From: an uncultured Clostridia bacterium
Lineage (GTDB): Bacteria > Bacillota > Clostridia > Oscillospirales > Ruminococcaceae
NCBI GenBank assembly: GCA_947631455.1
Contig: CANRLH010000002.1
Location: 219,312-283,311, forward strand
Length of the DNA: 64,000 bases
Reading direction: 5' to 3'
Notes under the pieces: generated by a model
Seen by the model: the letters and a program-made list of their open reading frames with translations, nothing else
The model's database searches: none
Told to the model about the DNA's origin: nothing
Shown here: piece after piece, positions 8,641 through 17,369 of the stretch
Position numbering within the stretch: the first letter of the stretch is position 1
Layout: each line of letters begins with the position of its first letter
Translations under genes and position numbers: made by a program

Positions 8641-8672
8641 TACCGCCGTAGGCTTTTGCCTATGGCGGTATT
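8641..8672 (+). terminator. Terminator after SPL-family gene
   Basis: A 13-bp stem (TACCGCCGTAGGC with GCCTATGGCGGTA, one wobble, 4-base loop) is followed by a T-rich run. The rest of the 8576-8873 gap holds a rightward promoter and nothing else recognisable. Confidence 0.8.
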
Positions 8673-8809
8673 GTGGTTTTTTACGATATATGATATAATG
8701 ATCATACTATCAATGATCGGGAGCTAGCTGTGAATTATAACGATTTTATATAAAGCATGAAGCTTTACGAAGCGGCAGGTAAAGATATTTGCCGTGACAT
8801 CATCTGTTA

Positions 8810-8838
8810 TTGACATATTAACAGTTTTATTTTAATAT
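8810..8838 (+). promoter_or_regulatory. Probable promoter for the dockerin carboxypeptidase gene
   Basis: TTGACA (8810-8815) and TAATAT (8833-8838) are separated by 17 bases, about 35 bp before the coding start. The -10 is imperfect. Confidence 0.5.
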
Positions 8839-8873
8839 AAGAATATATCAATTTTATATCGGAGATGATTTTT

Positions 8874-11168
8874 ATGAAAAGGCTTATGTCTGTGTTCACT
8901 GCCGTGGCAGTGTTTATGTCGCTCACAGTGTGTGTTTTTGCAACAGCAGAAAATAAACCTGTTTTGGATTTTGAACTTAATACAGAATCAATGCTGGTTG
9001 CCAATCTTGACACAGATGAAGTGTATTTCTCTCAGAATGCAGATGTCAAGAGGGTGATGGCATCCACTACGAAGATCATGACCTATATCGTTATAGCGGA
9101 AACAGTTGATGATCTTGAAAACACTATGATAACGATAGAGCAGAAGCCGATAGATGACGTTTCGGGACAAGGAGCATCTATGGCGGGATTTCAGAATCAT
9201 ATCGGCGAGAGCTATTCGGTGCTGGATGTTCTTTACGGTATGATGCTTCCGTCTGGTTGTGATGCCGCTGAGGTACTTGCATATTATGCAGGCGGCGGAG
9301 ATGTTATTAAGTTTGTAGATATGATGAACGCTAAGGCGAATGAGCTTGGCTGTGAGAATACACACTTTAACGATCCTCACGGATTGTCGGACGAGAATCA
9401 TTACACCACGGCTGAGGATCTGTATAAAATAACAAAATATGCGCTTAAGATGCCGTATTTTACAGAGGTTGTAAGTGAGGAGTTTTATACTTTACCGGGA
9501 GATACATATCCGATAGTAAATACAAACTATCTGATAGATGACATAAGCGGCGGACTCTACTATTACAGATATGCGACCGGCATCAAGACAGGCTACACCT
9601 CGCTTGCGGGAAGGTGTCTTGTGTCAACAGCGAAAAAGGGAGATACTAACCTTTGCTGTATCGCCCTTGGCGGTGAGTATGACGAAGAGACGAATTATGT
9701 AAACTTTGCCATGCTTGATTCTGCCAGAATGCTTGACTGGGCATTTGCTAATTTTACCGACACCATAGAAGTCACGTTTGACGCTATGTATAAGTCTGTT
9801 CAGATAGGCGATAAATCTAAGCTCACCGCAAATATAGGAAAAAGCAATATAAATGAAAAGCCTGAGATAAAATGGTCGTCGTCAGACAAAAATGTCGCTG
9901 AGGTCGATCAAAATGGTGTTGTAACGGCTAAATCGTTGGGAAAAGCAGTGATAAAGGCAGAGGTACAGACGGGTGATTTTGCTGTCTGCAATGTATCCTG
10001 CGGCTTTTATAACGGTATTGATGTTTCCTCACGGCTGGGCGATTTTGTTGACGGCGTGAAAAATCCAATAGACTGGACTAAGGTAAAGCAAAGCGGAATT
10101 GATTTTGCGATAATCAGAGCAGGATGGTTTGACTGGGCGGAAAATTCGTTTCAAAACGACTCTTCATTTGTTGAAAATGTCAGGGGCGCTGTTGACAATG
10201 ATATAAACATAGGACTTAAATTCGTAGCATATGCTGATACCGCCGATGAAGCAAGGCAAGAGGCTCAATATCTTATAAAGGCAATAGATGAGTCTATACC
10301 TGAATATAAGGATAAGCTTACGTTGTCAATATCCTATGATATGGCTACATACTCTCATTATTCTGAACTTACTAAAGATGAGAACACAGCAATAGCTTTA
10401 GCTTTTAATGAGGTTATGAAGGAAAACGGATTTGACAGTTACTGCTTTGCCGGAAAAGCTGTGTATAAAAAAATGGATATAGATGCCTTGAAAAATGAAA
10501 ATATGGGAATATGGTATAGCTACCGGCCATATATACCTGACTTTGACGAGAGTATAACGTTAAATGGCGAGTATGTTCCGGACATATGGCAGTATACGGG
10601 AACAGGCGGAATACCCGGGGCTTCTGAAAATATGTTTTCATATCAGGATGTAATATATATGGCCAGTGCTAAGAAGCTTGATCCGCCGGTCGTTCAGGCT
10701 GAACAGTCAGAAAATGAAAATGCGGTAGAGATTACATGGAGTATGCCTGAGTATGAGACAGCAGGATTTGCGGTTTACAGGTCAGAGGGTGAAGATGCTG
10801 TACCGGAGAAGCTGGCAGATCTTACTGCTGATCAGCTTTCATATACCGACGCCGATGTTGAATTAAATGTAAGCTATACATATTATATCGGGGCAAAGGC
10901 GACAGATATCCTTAATAAAGAGTGTGCAATTGAGGTTATGGGAAGCAGCAGTCCTGTCACAGTCGTAGCAAAGCCGGTTAAGCTTATCGGAGACTTAAAC
11001 GGCGACGGTATTCTGACCACCGCGGATGTAGGAATTATAAACATTTTTGCACAGGGAATACAGGATTATACGCAAGATGATCTTTTGCTTGCCGATGCAA
11101 ACGGTGACGGCGAAATAACCACCGCAGACGTAGGGATAATCAACGACATCGTAAAAAGTGCAGCGTAA
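8874..11168 (+). CDS. Secreted D,D-carboxypeptidase / Ig-like / GH25-like / FN3 / dockerin fusion
   Basis: The start was set at the ATG at 8874 (SD GGAG, 9-base spacing). The 764-residue product has, in order: a signal peptide (1-23); a DacF/PBP5-type S11 peptidase domain with Ser64-x-x-Lys67 (ASTTK), SGC at 127-129 where SxN is usual, and KTG at 238-240; a BIG2-like Ig domain (about 305-370, IKWSSSDKNVAEVDQNG); a GH25-like domain (about 379-600) starting NGIDVSS; an FN3-like domain (about 605-690); and a dockerin (703-764) with two calcium-loop repeats, GDLNGDGILTTADVGIIN and ANGDGEITTADVGIIN. In the GH25 domain Asp383 and Asp489 are kept, but the D-x-E glutamate is Ala491, so muramidase activity is doubtful. 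The dockerin implies docking to a cohesin scaffold outside the cell or on its surface. A peptidoglycan-trimming enzyme tied to a cellulosome is unusual. Confidence 0.88.
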   Translation: MKRLMSVFTAVAVFMSLTVCVFATAENKPVLDFELNTESMLVANLDTDEVYFSQNADVKRVMASTTKIMTYIVIAETVDDLENTMITIEQKPIDDVSGQGASMAGFQNHIGESYSVLDVLYGMMLPSGCDAAEVLAYYAGGGDVIKFVDMMNAKANELGCENTHFNDPHGLSDENHYTTAEDLYKITKYALKMPYFTEVVSEEFYTLPGDTYPIVNTNYLIDDISGGLYYYRYATGIKTGYTSLAGRCLVSTAKKGDTNLCCIALGGEYDEETNYVNFAMLDSARMLDWAFANFTDTIEVTFDAMYKSVQIGDKSKLTANIGKSNINEKPEIKWSSSDKNVAEVDQNGVVTAKSLGKAVIKAEVQTGDFAVCNVSCGFYNGIDVSSRLGDFVDGVKNPIDWTKVKQSGIDFAIIRAGWFDWAENSFQNDSSFVENVRGAVDNDINIGLKFVAYADTADEARQEAQYLIKAIDESIPEYKDKLTLSISYDMATYSHYSELTKDENTAIALAFNEVMKENGFDSYCFAGKAVYKKMDIDALKNENMGIWYSYRPYIPDFDESITLNGEYVPDIWQYTGTGGIPGASENMFSYQDVIYMASAKKLDPPVVQAEQSENENAVEITWSMPEYETAGFAVYRSEGEDAVPEKLADLTADQLSYTDADVELNVSYTYYIGAKATDILNKECAIEVMGSSSPVTVVAKPVKLIGDLNGDGILTTADVGIINIFAQGIQDYTQDDLLLADANGDGEITTADVGIINDIVKSAA

Positions 11169-11183
11169 GGAATAAAAAATTCA

Positions 11184-11218
11184 AAACCCCCTCGGATCAT
11201 ATAAGTCTGCGGGGGTTT
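11184..11218. terminator. Bidirectional terminator between convergent genes
   Basis: AAACCCCC and GGGGGTTT form an 8-bp stem around a 19-base loop. The leftward copy is followed by a T-rich run (TTGAATTTTTTATT), so it should stop hydE read-through best; the rightward tail is weak. Confidence 0.65.
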
Positions 11219-11258
11219 GGTCATATGTTATAAGAATAAGCGCTTAAGGCGTTAATTC

Positions 11259-12293
11259 TTAAGATAATGTTTTTGCGTCTCCTCTGTCTGTGGCGATTTT
11301 ATAGCCGATCGAATTTATTTTTCGTTCAAGACAGTCTTTGCATTGCGCTGATTCCTCTCCTGTGCATATTTTATTGTCATAAAGCTCGTATTTTTTTCTG
11401 GTGCTTACGGGAGAAAGGTTCGGCATCACAACATTTGCACCGCATAAAAGTCCAAGTTCACGCCCCTGTGGGTGAAGAGTGCCAAGGGCAGTCGTTGCCG
11501 GAATAAGAGCTTTCGGGAACATAAGACGCAAAACTGAAATAAGCCGGAGCGTAAGGTTTAAGTTTCCGTTTTCAAAGTTTTTAAAAGGTGTATCCTTATG
11601 AGATATGAAAGGCCCGATGCCAATCATATCGGGTTTAAGGCTTTGCAAAAATCTAATATCCTCAATAATACATTCCGTCGTCTGAAAGGGACTTCCGACC
11701 ATAAAGCCGGAGCCGACCTGATAACCTATTTCCTTTAAATCAAAAAGACATCTTTTTCTGTTATCAAGGCTCATTGATCCCGGGTGAAGCTGCTTGTAAT
11801 GCACCTCGTTTGCGGTTTCGTGCCTAAGAAGATACCTGTCAGCACCGGCGCTGAAGTAATCAATATAGCTTTGCTTTGACCGTTCGCCTATTGAGAGTGT
11901 GACCGCACAGTCAGGGTGAGCGGCTTTTATGTTAGAAACGATCTCGCATATGTCTTTATCAGAGTAGCTTAAGTCCTCGCCGCCCTGAAGTACAAAGGTT
12001 CTGAAACCAAGCTCATGTCCTTCGCGGCAGCAGCCGTATATTTCTTCCTTTGAAAGCCGGTAACGCTCGCATTTTTTATTATCGGCCCTGATCCCGCAGT
12101 AAAAGCAGTTATTTTTACAGAAGTTTGTAAATTCGATAAGACCTCTAAGATAAACGTCTTTTCCGTAAAACTTCTGCCTTACTTTATCTGCTGAGATTTT
12201 GAGCTTATCGTCATAAATATCCGTTTCAAGAAGCTCTTTCAGCTCGATGTCACTTAAATCACACTCTGTTTTGAGCTTACCCGCAATTGACAT
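11259..12293 (-). CDS. hydE: [FeFe]-hydrogenase H-cluster maturase HydE
   Basis: This radical SAM enzyme helps build the diiron subcluster of [FeFe]-hydrogenase. The 344-residue protein has the cluster motif Cys59-x3-Cys63-x2-Cys66 (TNFCKNNCFYCGIRA), then RYRLSKEEI and FVLQGGED. The HydE-specific stretches YLLRHETANEVHYKQLHPG, QVGSGFMVGSPFQT and MIGIGPFISHKDTPF separate it from its relative biotin synthase. The start ATG at 12293 overlaps the end of mnmA by 17 bases and is preceded by GGGG at 7-base spacing. A TTG one codon upstream is also in frame. Overlap implies translational coupling to mnmA. HydF and HydG are not in this window. Its presence indicates an H2-metabolising anaerobe. Confidence 0.92.
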   Translation of the reverse strand: MSIAGKLKTECDLSDIELKELLETDIYDDKLKISADKVRQKFYGKDVYLRGLIEFTNFCKNNCFYCGIRADNKKCERYRLSKEEIYGCCREGHELGFRTFVLQGGEDLSYSDKDICEIVSNIKAAHPDCAVTLSIGERSKQSYIDYFSAGADRYLLRHETANEVHYKQLHPGSMSLDNRKRCLFDLKEIGYQVGSGFMVGSPFQTTECIIEDIRFLQSLKPDMIGIGPFISHKDTPFKNFENGNLNLTLRLISVLRLMFPKALIPATTALGTLHPQGRELGLLCGANVVMPNLSPVSTRKKYELYDNKICTGEESAQCKDCLERKINSIGYKIATDRGDAKTLS

Positions 12294-13380
12294 CAAAGCA
12301 CCCCACTTTCACGATAGTTGCTCCGCCGACAACCGTGTCGCCGTCGTATAGCACAACTGCCTGACCTTTTGTTATCGCTCTTTGTGGTTTGTCAAATTTA
12401 ACATAAAGCCTTCCGTCAGCAAGCTGGCGCGCCACGGCAGGCTGTTCGACCTGACGGTAACGTACCTTTGCCTTTACTTTTATAGGCTCATCTATTTTTT
12501 CAACTGATATAAGGTTTACTTCATCTGCGATGAGTGTGTCAGAGTACAGGTCCTGCTCATTACCAAGCACTACCTCGTTTGTATCGGTGCGTATCTCAGT
12601 CACATATAGGGGAGTGGCGTAAGAGATCCCAAGCCCCCTTCGCTGACCTATAGTGTAGTGGGATATGCCTTTATGGCGGCCGAAAATATGTCCGTCAGAC
12701 GACACAAAGTTTCCGGGCTTTGACATTTTGCCCGTATGCTTTTCTATAAACGAAGCGTAGTCTCCGTCTGGTACAAAGCATATGTCCTGACTGTCTTTTT
12801 TTTGAGCATTGACAAATCCGTTTTCCTCGGCGATCTGCCTTACCGTGCTCTTTTCAAGCCCGCCCAGAGGAAAATACACATGACTTAACTGCTCCTGCGT
12901 GAGCATATATAAAACATAGCTCTGATCCTTTGACTTGTCGGCGGCTTTTTTTAAGAGATACCTCCCGTTTGATAGATCCTTTTGAACTATTGCATAATGT
13001 CCCGTTACGATAAGATCAAAGCCAAGCTCATTCATACGCATAAACATTTTATCAAATTTAAGACTTTTGTTGCATTCAATACATGGGTTTGGAGTTGCTC
13101 CGGAAAGATACGATGAAACAAATTTATTTATCACGCATTCTTCAAATTTATCTGAAAAGTTAAAAACATAATAAGGTATGTCAAGGCGCACAGATACACT
13201 TCTTGCGTCTTCAACATCAGAAAGAGAACAGCAGCTTTTTTCGCGGCTTATGTTTATATCCTCATTAGAAAAAAGCTTCATAGTGGCGCCTATGCACTCA
13301 TAGCCCTTTTGTTTTGTCAAAAGCGCTGCAACGGAAGAATCAACGCCGCCGCTCATAGCTATTATAGCTTTTTTGCACAT
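12277..13380 (-). CDS. mnmA: tRNA-specific 2-thiouridylase MnmA
   Basis: MnmA makes the s2U34 modification in tRNAs for Lys, Glu and Gln. The 367-residue protein opens with the PP-loop MSGGVDSSVAALL (9-21), has the first catalytic Cys in NPCIECNK (Cys100; Cys103 follows), then IVTGHYA, the KDQSYVLYML stretch, and the second catalytic Cys201 in DSQDICFVPDGDY. The C-terminal beta-barrel includes GQRRGLGISY. The SD is AAGGTGATAT upstream of ATG 13380. It is the promoter-proximal gene of a two-gene unit with hydE. Confidence 0.96.
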   Translation of the reverse strand: MCKKAIIAMSGGVDSSVAALLTKQKGYECIGATMKLFSNEDINISREKSCCSLSDVEDARSVSVRLDIPYYVFNFSDKFEECVINKFVSSYLSGATPNPCIECNKSLKFDKMFMRMNELGFDLIVTGHYAIVQKDLSNGRYLLKKAADKSKDQSYVLYMLTQEQLSHVYFPLGGLEKSTVRQIAEENGFVNAQKKDSQDICFVPDGDYASFIEKHTGKMSKPGNFVSSDGHIFGRHKGISHYTIGQRRGLGISYATPLYVTEIRTDTNEVVLGNEQDLYSDTLIADEVNLISVEKIDEPIKVKAKVRYRQVEQPAVARQLADGRLYVKFDKPQRAITKGQAVVLYDGDTVVGGATIVKVGCFDVNCG

Positions 13381-13412
13381 TTATATCACCTTGGTTATTT
13401 ATCATTTCTCTT

Positions 13413-13441
13413 ATTCTAGCACAATTATTTGATTTTAACAA
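13413..13441 (-). promoter_or_regulatory. Promoter for mnmA-hydE
   Basis: On the minus strand TTGTTA and TAGAAT are separated by 17 bases, about 35 bp upstream of mnmA. Confidence 0.55.
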
Positions 13442-13469
13442 TAGCGTGATCGGTTATTTTGAAAAATGC

Positions 13470-13498
13470 TTGACAAAGCTGTTTTTGTCTGATAAAAT
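13470..13498 (+). promoter_or_regulatory. Promoter for the DUF2798 gene
   Basis: TTGACA (13470-13475) and TAAAAT (13493-13498) are separated by 17 bases. Transcription would begin near 13505 and include the long hairpin leader. Confidence 0.7.
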
Positions 13499-13530
13499 AC
13501 ATAGGTAAATTAAATAGCACATTATGAACG

Positions 13531-13604
13531 ACACATGTTGCGCTTTGCGTGTAAATCTGATTACGGTACGCCATAATCGATTTGCAAAGCGGCATGTGTT
13601 TTTC
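13531..13604 (+). promoter_or_regulatory. Long imperfect hairpin in the DUF2798 5' leader
   Basis: Four stem blocks nest in order: ACACATG (13531) with CATGTGT (13593); CGCTTTGC (13541) with GCAAAGCG (13584); AAATC (13553) with GATTT (13579); and GATTA (13559) with TAATC (13574), around a 10-base loop. The structure ends in TTTTTCTG, about 30 bases before the start codon. It looks like a leader attenuator or a structured regulatory RNA. I do not recognise a known riboswitch class. Confidence 0.55.
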
Positions 13605-13630
13605 TGTGCAAAAATTAGGAGGGCTCAGTT

Positions 13631-14176
13631 ATGCCAACAAATCATTTTCAGAGAATGCTGTATGCTTTTTTAACAGTATTAGTTACGGTCCACGCTTACG
13701 TTTTTTACAGTCTTTACGTAGTAAACGGCTCAGCAATAATGCTTGCCAACAACAAGACAAGTGTGATCGACGCCATAAACACCCAAGGCGGTGTGTATAT
13801 GTTCGGCAACTATATGCCTATATGGTCGGTTGTGATCATAGAATTTGCTTTTGCATATATTCTTGAAATGACAATCGGAAGTCCGGGATCTTTTAAGCTT
13901 GCGAGCAAGGTTTTTGACATCAAGGAAACACACCCGGTTATGTTTGAAACCGCGATCATCTGCGCAACGGTTGCAATTATGTGTCCTGCGATGAGTCTTA
14001 TTGCGGCTGTGATTTATTATCCGTTTTACTCCGGCTTTAATATAATAACGCTTATTGCAAACTGGTTCAGACTCGTTTGCTTTAACTTTCCGTTTGCGTT
14101 TTTTACACAGTTGTTTTTCATTCAGCCGCTTATTCGCACGGTGTTCAGGCTTCTTTTCAAAAAAAAGAATACATAA
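13631..14176 (+). CDS. DUF2798 integral membrane protein
   Basis: This 181-residue, very hydrophobic protein begins MPTNHFQRMLYAFLTVLVTV and has about four membrane segments, arranged as two similar helical hairpins (about 9-31, 55-77, 100-125 and 135-170). The N-terminal motif with HAYVFYSLYV and the repeat layout fit the DUF2798 family, whose function is not established. The start has a clear SD (AGGAGGG). It has its own promoter and a structured leader, which suggests regulation after transcription starts. The next gene has a separate promoter. Confidence 0.7.
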   Translation: MPTNHFQRMLYAFLTVLVTVHAYVFYSLYVVNGSAIMLANNKTSVIDAINTQGGVYMFGNYMPIWSVVIIEFAFAYILEMTIGSPGSFKLASKVFDIKETHPVMFETAIICATVAIMCPAMSLIAAVIYYPFYSGFNIITLIANWFRLVCFNFPFAFFTQLFFIQPLIRTVFRLLFKKKNT

Positions 14177-14187
14177 ATTAAAACCGC

Positions 14188-14216
14188 TTGTTATATGCTC
14201 CCATATATGGTATTAT
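14188..14216 (+). promoter_or_regulatory. Promoter for the GH127 gene
   Basis: TTGTTA and TATTAT are separated by 17 bases, about 30 bp before the coding start. Confidence 0.5.
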
Positions 14217-14245
14217 ATTATAAGCACCGTTAGGGGGGAAAGAAA

Positions 14246-16153
14246 TTGAAAATACAGAATCAGTTAAGCCAATCCGCATATAAATCTGACGGATTCATCA
14301 AAAAGTATCAGAAACTAATAAAGGACACAGTGATCCCGTATCAGTACTCGGTTTTAAACGATATGGCGGAGGGCGCTGAAAAAAGCCACGTTGTAAAAAA
14401 CTTTGAAAACGCGGCAAGTGCGCTGAAGGGTGAAGGAACAGGCGACGGCTTTTACGGACAGGTGTTTCAGGACAGCGACGCTGCTAAATGGATCGAGGCG
14501 GCGGCGTATTCACTTGCCGACTTTCCTGACAAAGAGCTTGAGAGGCTTTGTGACGGGCTTATTGACAAGATCGCAGCAGCACAGGATACAGACGGCTATC
14601 TGAATACATATTTTACAATAAAAGACCGTGAAAAGCGCTGGACAAATCTGCTGGAGGCGCATGAGCTTTACTGCGCCGGGCATATGATGGAAGCCGCCTG
14701 CGCTTATTACGAAACGACCGGCAAGGATAAGCTTTTAAAAACAATGATAAAAAACGCCGAACATATATACAAGGTGTTTATAACAGACGGACATGAAGGC
14801 TTTCCCGGTCACCCGGAGGTAGAGCTTGCGCTCTTAAAAATGTATCGGCTGACAGAAAATGAGCACTGCTTAGAGCTTGCAAAGCATTTTATAAACAAAA
14901 GAGGAACAGACCCTGACTTTTATAAGAAAGAGGCACGGAACAGAAGCTGGACTGTCTGGGGAAATAATGCAAGCGACAATGACTATCAGCAAAGCGGGGT
15001 GCCCGTGCGCAATATGACTGATGCGGTAGGACATGCGGTAAGAGCGGTATATCTTTTCACAGCAATGGCAGACCTTTCTTCTCAGACGAATGACAAGGAG
15101 TTATACGATGCCTGCAAGCGGCTATGGGAAAGTATAACCGAAAAGCGAATGTATATAACCGGAGGGATCGGCTCAACAGTACACGGAGAAGCCTTCAGCG
15201 TTGATTACGATCTTCCGGGTGACACGGCATACGCTGAGACCTGTGCGTCGGTAGGACTTATATTTTTTGCATCCAGAATGCTTGAAAACGAAATAAATTC
15301 AAAGTATGCCGATGTCATGGAGCAGGCGTTTTACAACACCGTGCTGGCCGGAATACAGCTTGACGGCAAGGGGTTTTTCTATGTTAATCCGCTGGAGGTC
15401 GTTCCTGGGATCTCAGGTGTTGCAAGTGCATATCGTCACACTCTTACTCAGCGCCCGGGCTGGTATGCCTGCGCGTGTTGTCCGCCTAACGCCGCAAGGC
15501 TTATCTCATCGTTTGGAAAATATGCCTATGGCGAAAATGATGAAACTGCGTTTTGTCATATGTTTGCATCGGGAGAGGTGCGGTTTAAAAACGGAATACA
15601 TCTTGTCTGTAAGACAGATTATCCTTACGGGTTTACTGTGCGATATGAGGTAAAAAAAGGCGGTGCGCTGGCGATAAGAATACCCGGATGGAGCAGAAAC
15701 TATAACTTAAAAGTCAATGGAAAAGATACTTTGCCTCAGACGCAGAGCGGATATGTATATCTTGATGTCAGCGACGGTGATCATGTTACCTTGACCCTTG
15801 ACTCTGAACCCAGGTTTGTTTGGGCATCGCCAAGAGTCCCGCGGCTTACCGGAAAGGTATGTCTTTTAAGAGGACCGCTCGTCTATTGCTTTGAGGGTGT
15901 GGATAATGATGGAGATGTGCTTTCTCTTGCGCTTAAAAGAGGGGGCGAGGTAAAAGCGTTGAGGTCTGATGATGAGGTGTTAAAAGATGTGGTAAAACTA
16001 TCTGTAAAAGCTGTAAGGATAAAAAACTCAGGATATCTTTACAGTGATACTGTGCCGGATGAAACAGACGCAACAGCCATAGCAATACCCTATTACTCAT
16101 GGGGGAACAGGGGCGAAAATCAGATGCGGGTGTGGCTTGAAGAGGTAAAATAA
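14246..16153 (+). CDS. GH127 beta-L-arabinofuranosidase (DUF1680)
   Basis: This 635-residue protein removes beta-L-arabinofuranose from arabino-oligosaccharides (family role). It shows the (alpha/alpha)6-barrel signatures of GH127: FYGQVFQDSDAAKWIEAAAY near the N-terminus, AAQDTDGYLNTYFT, and ITGGIGSTVHGEAFS. The zinc/nucleophile set is in YAETCAS (Glu331, Cys333) and YACACCPPNAARL (Cys411, Cys412), matching Glu338, Cys340, Cys417 and Cys418 of HypBA1. There is no signal peptide, so it acts on imported oligosaccharides. The start is TTG with a strong GGGGGG SD about 8 bases upstream. No sugar transporter lies next to it. Confidence 0.92.
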   Translation: MKIQNQLSQSAYKSDGFIKKYQKLIKDTVIPYQYSVLNDMAEGAEKSHVVKNFENAASALKGEGTGDGFYGQVFQDSDAAKWIEAAAYSLADFPDKELERLCDGLIDKIAAAQDTDGYLNTYFTIKDREKRWTNLLEAHELYCAGHMMEAACAYYETTGKDKLLKTMIKNAEHIYKVFITDGHEGFPGHPEVELALLKMYRLTENEHCLELAKHFINKRGTDPDFYKKEARNRSWTVWGNNASDNDYQQSGVPVRNMTDAVGHAVRAVYLFTAMADLSSQTNDKELYDACKRLWESITEKRMYITGGIGSTVHGEAFSVDYDLPGDTAYAETCASVGLIFFASRMLENEINSKYADVMEQAFYNTVLAGIQLDGKGFFYVNPLEVVPGISGVASAYRHTLTQRPGWYACACCPPNAARLISSFGKYAYGENDETAFCHMFASGEVRFKNGIHLVCKTDYPYGFTVRYEVKKGGALAIRIPGWSRNYNLKVNGKDTLPQTQSGYVYLDVSDGDHVTLTLDSEPRFVWASPRVPRLTGKVCLLRGPLVYCFEGVDNDGDVLSLALKRGGEVKALRSDDEVLKDVVKLSVKAVRIKNSGYLYSDTVPDETDATAIAIPYYSWGNRGENQMRVWLEEVK

Positions 16154-16161
16154 ATATATCC

Positions 16162-16190
16162 GAGCAGGGCTTTTTTTAAAGCTCTGCTCA
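16162..16190 (+). terminator. Hairpin after the GH127 gene
   Basis: GAGCAGGGC and GCTCTGCTC form a 9-bp stem (one wobble) with a T-rich loop. The downstream T tract is weak, so termination may be partial. Confidence 0.5.
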
Positions 16191-16214
16191 TATTTGTATA
16201 AGGGGGGATGTTTA

Positions 16215-16243
16215 TTGACAAAACGCCGGTAATAGGGTAAAAT
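16215..16243 (+). promoter_or_regulatory. Promoter for the DUF3737 gene
   Basis: TTGACA (16215-16220) and TAAAAT (16238-16243) are separated by 17 bases, about 65 bp before the coding start. Confidence 0.65.
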
Positions 16244-16309
16244 ATTTAATAACGGGAAAACTTGAATCGGGTATGATTTTTATAAAGCAGGCTTTGGGGA
16301 GTTGATGGA

Positions 16310-17215
16310 ATGAGTGTTAAGAAAGAGGTTTGCCGTAAGGTCTTGACAGGCGAGCGTGCTTTGTTTCAAAGCAGAAATCTTAGAATATACGACACCGTAT
16401 TTGCAGACGGTGAATCGCCGCTTAAAGAAAGCAGTGATATAGAGCTTATTGACAGTATGTTTAAATGGAAATATCCGTTGTGGTATTGTGAGAATATAAA
16501 GGTAAAAAACTGCACCTGGTTTGAGGGTGCCAGGGCGGGGGTCTGGTATACCGATAATATCAGCATAGCTGATTCAAATATCGATGCGCCGAAAAACTTT
16601 CGACGCTGCAAGGCGGTAACGCTTAAAAACGTGTCAATTCCGAACGCGGCGGAAACCTTGTGGAGCTGTGACGGCGTTGATATAGAAAGCGTAACCGCAA
16701 AGGGAGATTACTTTGCGATGAACAGTCAGAATATGACGGTCAGTGATTTCAATCTTTACGGAAACTATCCTTTTGACGGGGCGAAGAACGTAGTCGTCAG
16801 AAACTCGAAGCTTTTGTCTAAGGACGCTTTCTGGAACAGTGAAAACATAACGGTGTACGATTCGTTCATATCAGGAGAATATCTTGGCTGGAACGCAAAA
16901 AACCTTACGTTTATAAATTGTACTGTTGAGAGCCTTCAGGGGCTGTGCTACATAGACAACCTTGTAATGAAAAACTGCAAGCTTATAAATACCACCCTTG
17001 CGTTTGAATATTCTACCGTTGACGCAGATATTTCGGGAACGGTAGACAGTGTGCTTAACCCGTCGGGAGGAATAATACGAGCAGATAAGATCACAAAGCT
17101 TATAATTCAAAAGGACAAGGTAGACCCTGACAAAACAAAGATCATTTGCAGACAGGAGAGTGTGGATGATAATTGTGAATGTAAAATTTCCTGCACAAAA
17201 AAGTCGGTAGGATAA
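16310..17215 (+). CDS. DUF3737 right-handed beta-helix protein
   Basis: This 301-residue protein has no signal peptide. It is built from short repeated beta strands of about 20 residues: ENIKVKNCTWF, DNISIADSNI, KAVTLKNVSI, DGVDIESVTA, QNMTVSDFNL, KNVVVRNSKL and ENITVYDSFI. This is the ladder pattern of a pectate-lyase-like beta-helix. The N-terminal block TGERALFQSRN, GESPLKESSDIEL and WKYPLWYCENIKV is diagnostic of DUF3737, common in gut Firmicutes and of unknown function. The position after GH127 hints at carbohydrate binding or metabolism, but the separate promoter weakens that. The SD is GGGGAG. Confidence 0.85.
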   Translation: MSVKKEVCRKVLTGERALFQSRNLRIYDTVFADGESPLKESSDIELIDSMFKWKYPLWYCENIKVKNCTWFEGARAGVWYTDNISIADSNIDAPKNFRRCKAVTLKNVSIPNAAETLWSCDGVDIESVTAKGDYFAMNSQNMTVSDFNLYGNYPFDGAKNVVVRNSKLLSKDAFWNSENITVYDSFISGEYLGWNAKNLTFINCTVESLQGLCYIDNLVMKNCKLINTTLAFEYSTVDADISGTVDSVLNPSGGIIRADKITKLIIQKDKVDPDKTKIICRQESVDDNCECKISCTKKSVG

Positions 17216-17369
17216 GGCGCGACCGCAGATATATGTTCCCGTCTCTTATACGGGCGAGCTTACTGTTTGTCTTTTATAACAATACTTTTCCTGCTGAAAC
17301 ACTGAAGAGCTGACGGCTTGGTCGCTTTTTAAACGACGGGTCAATGCTTTAAATTTACGGAGGGCTTTA

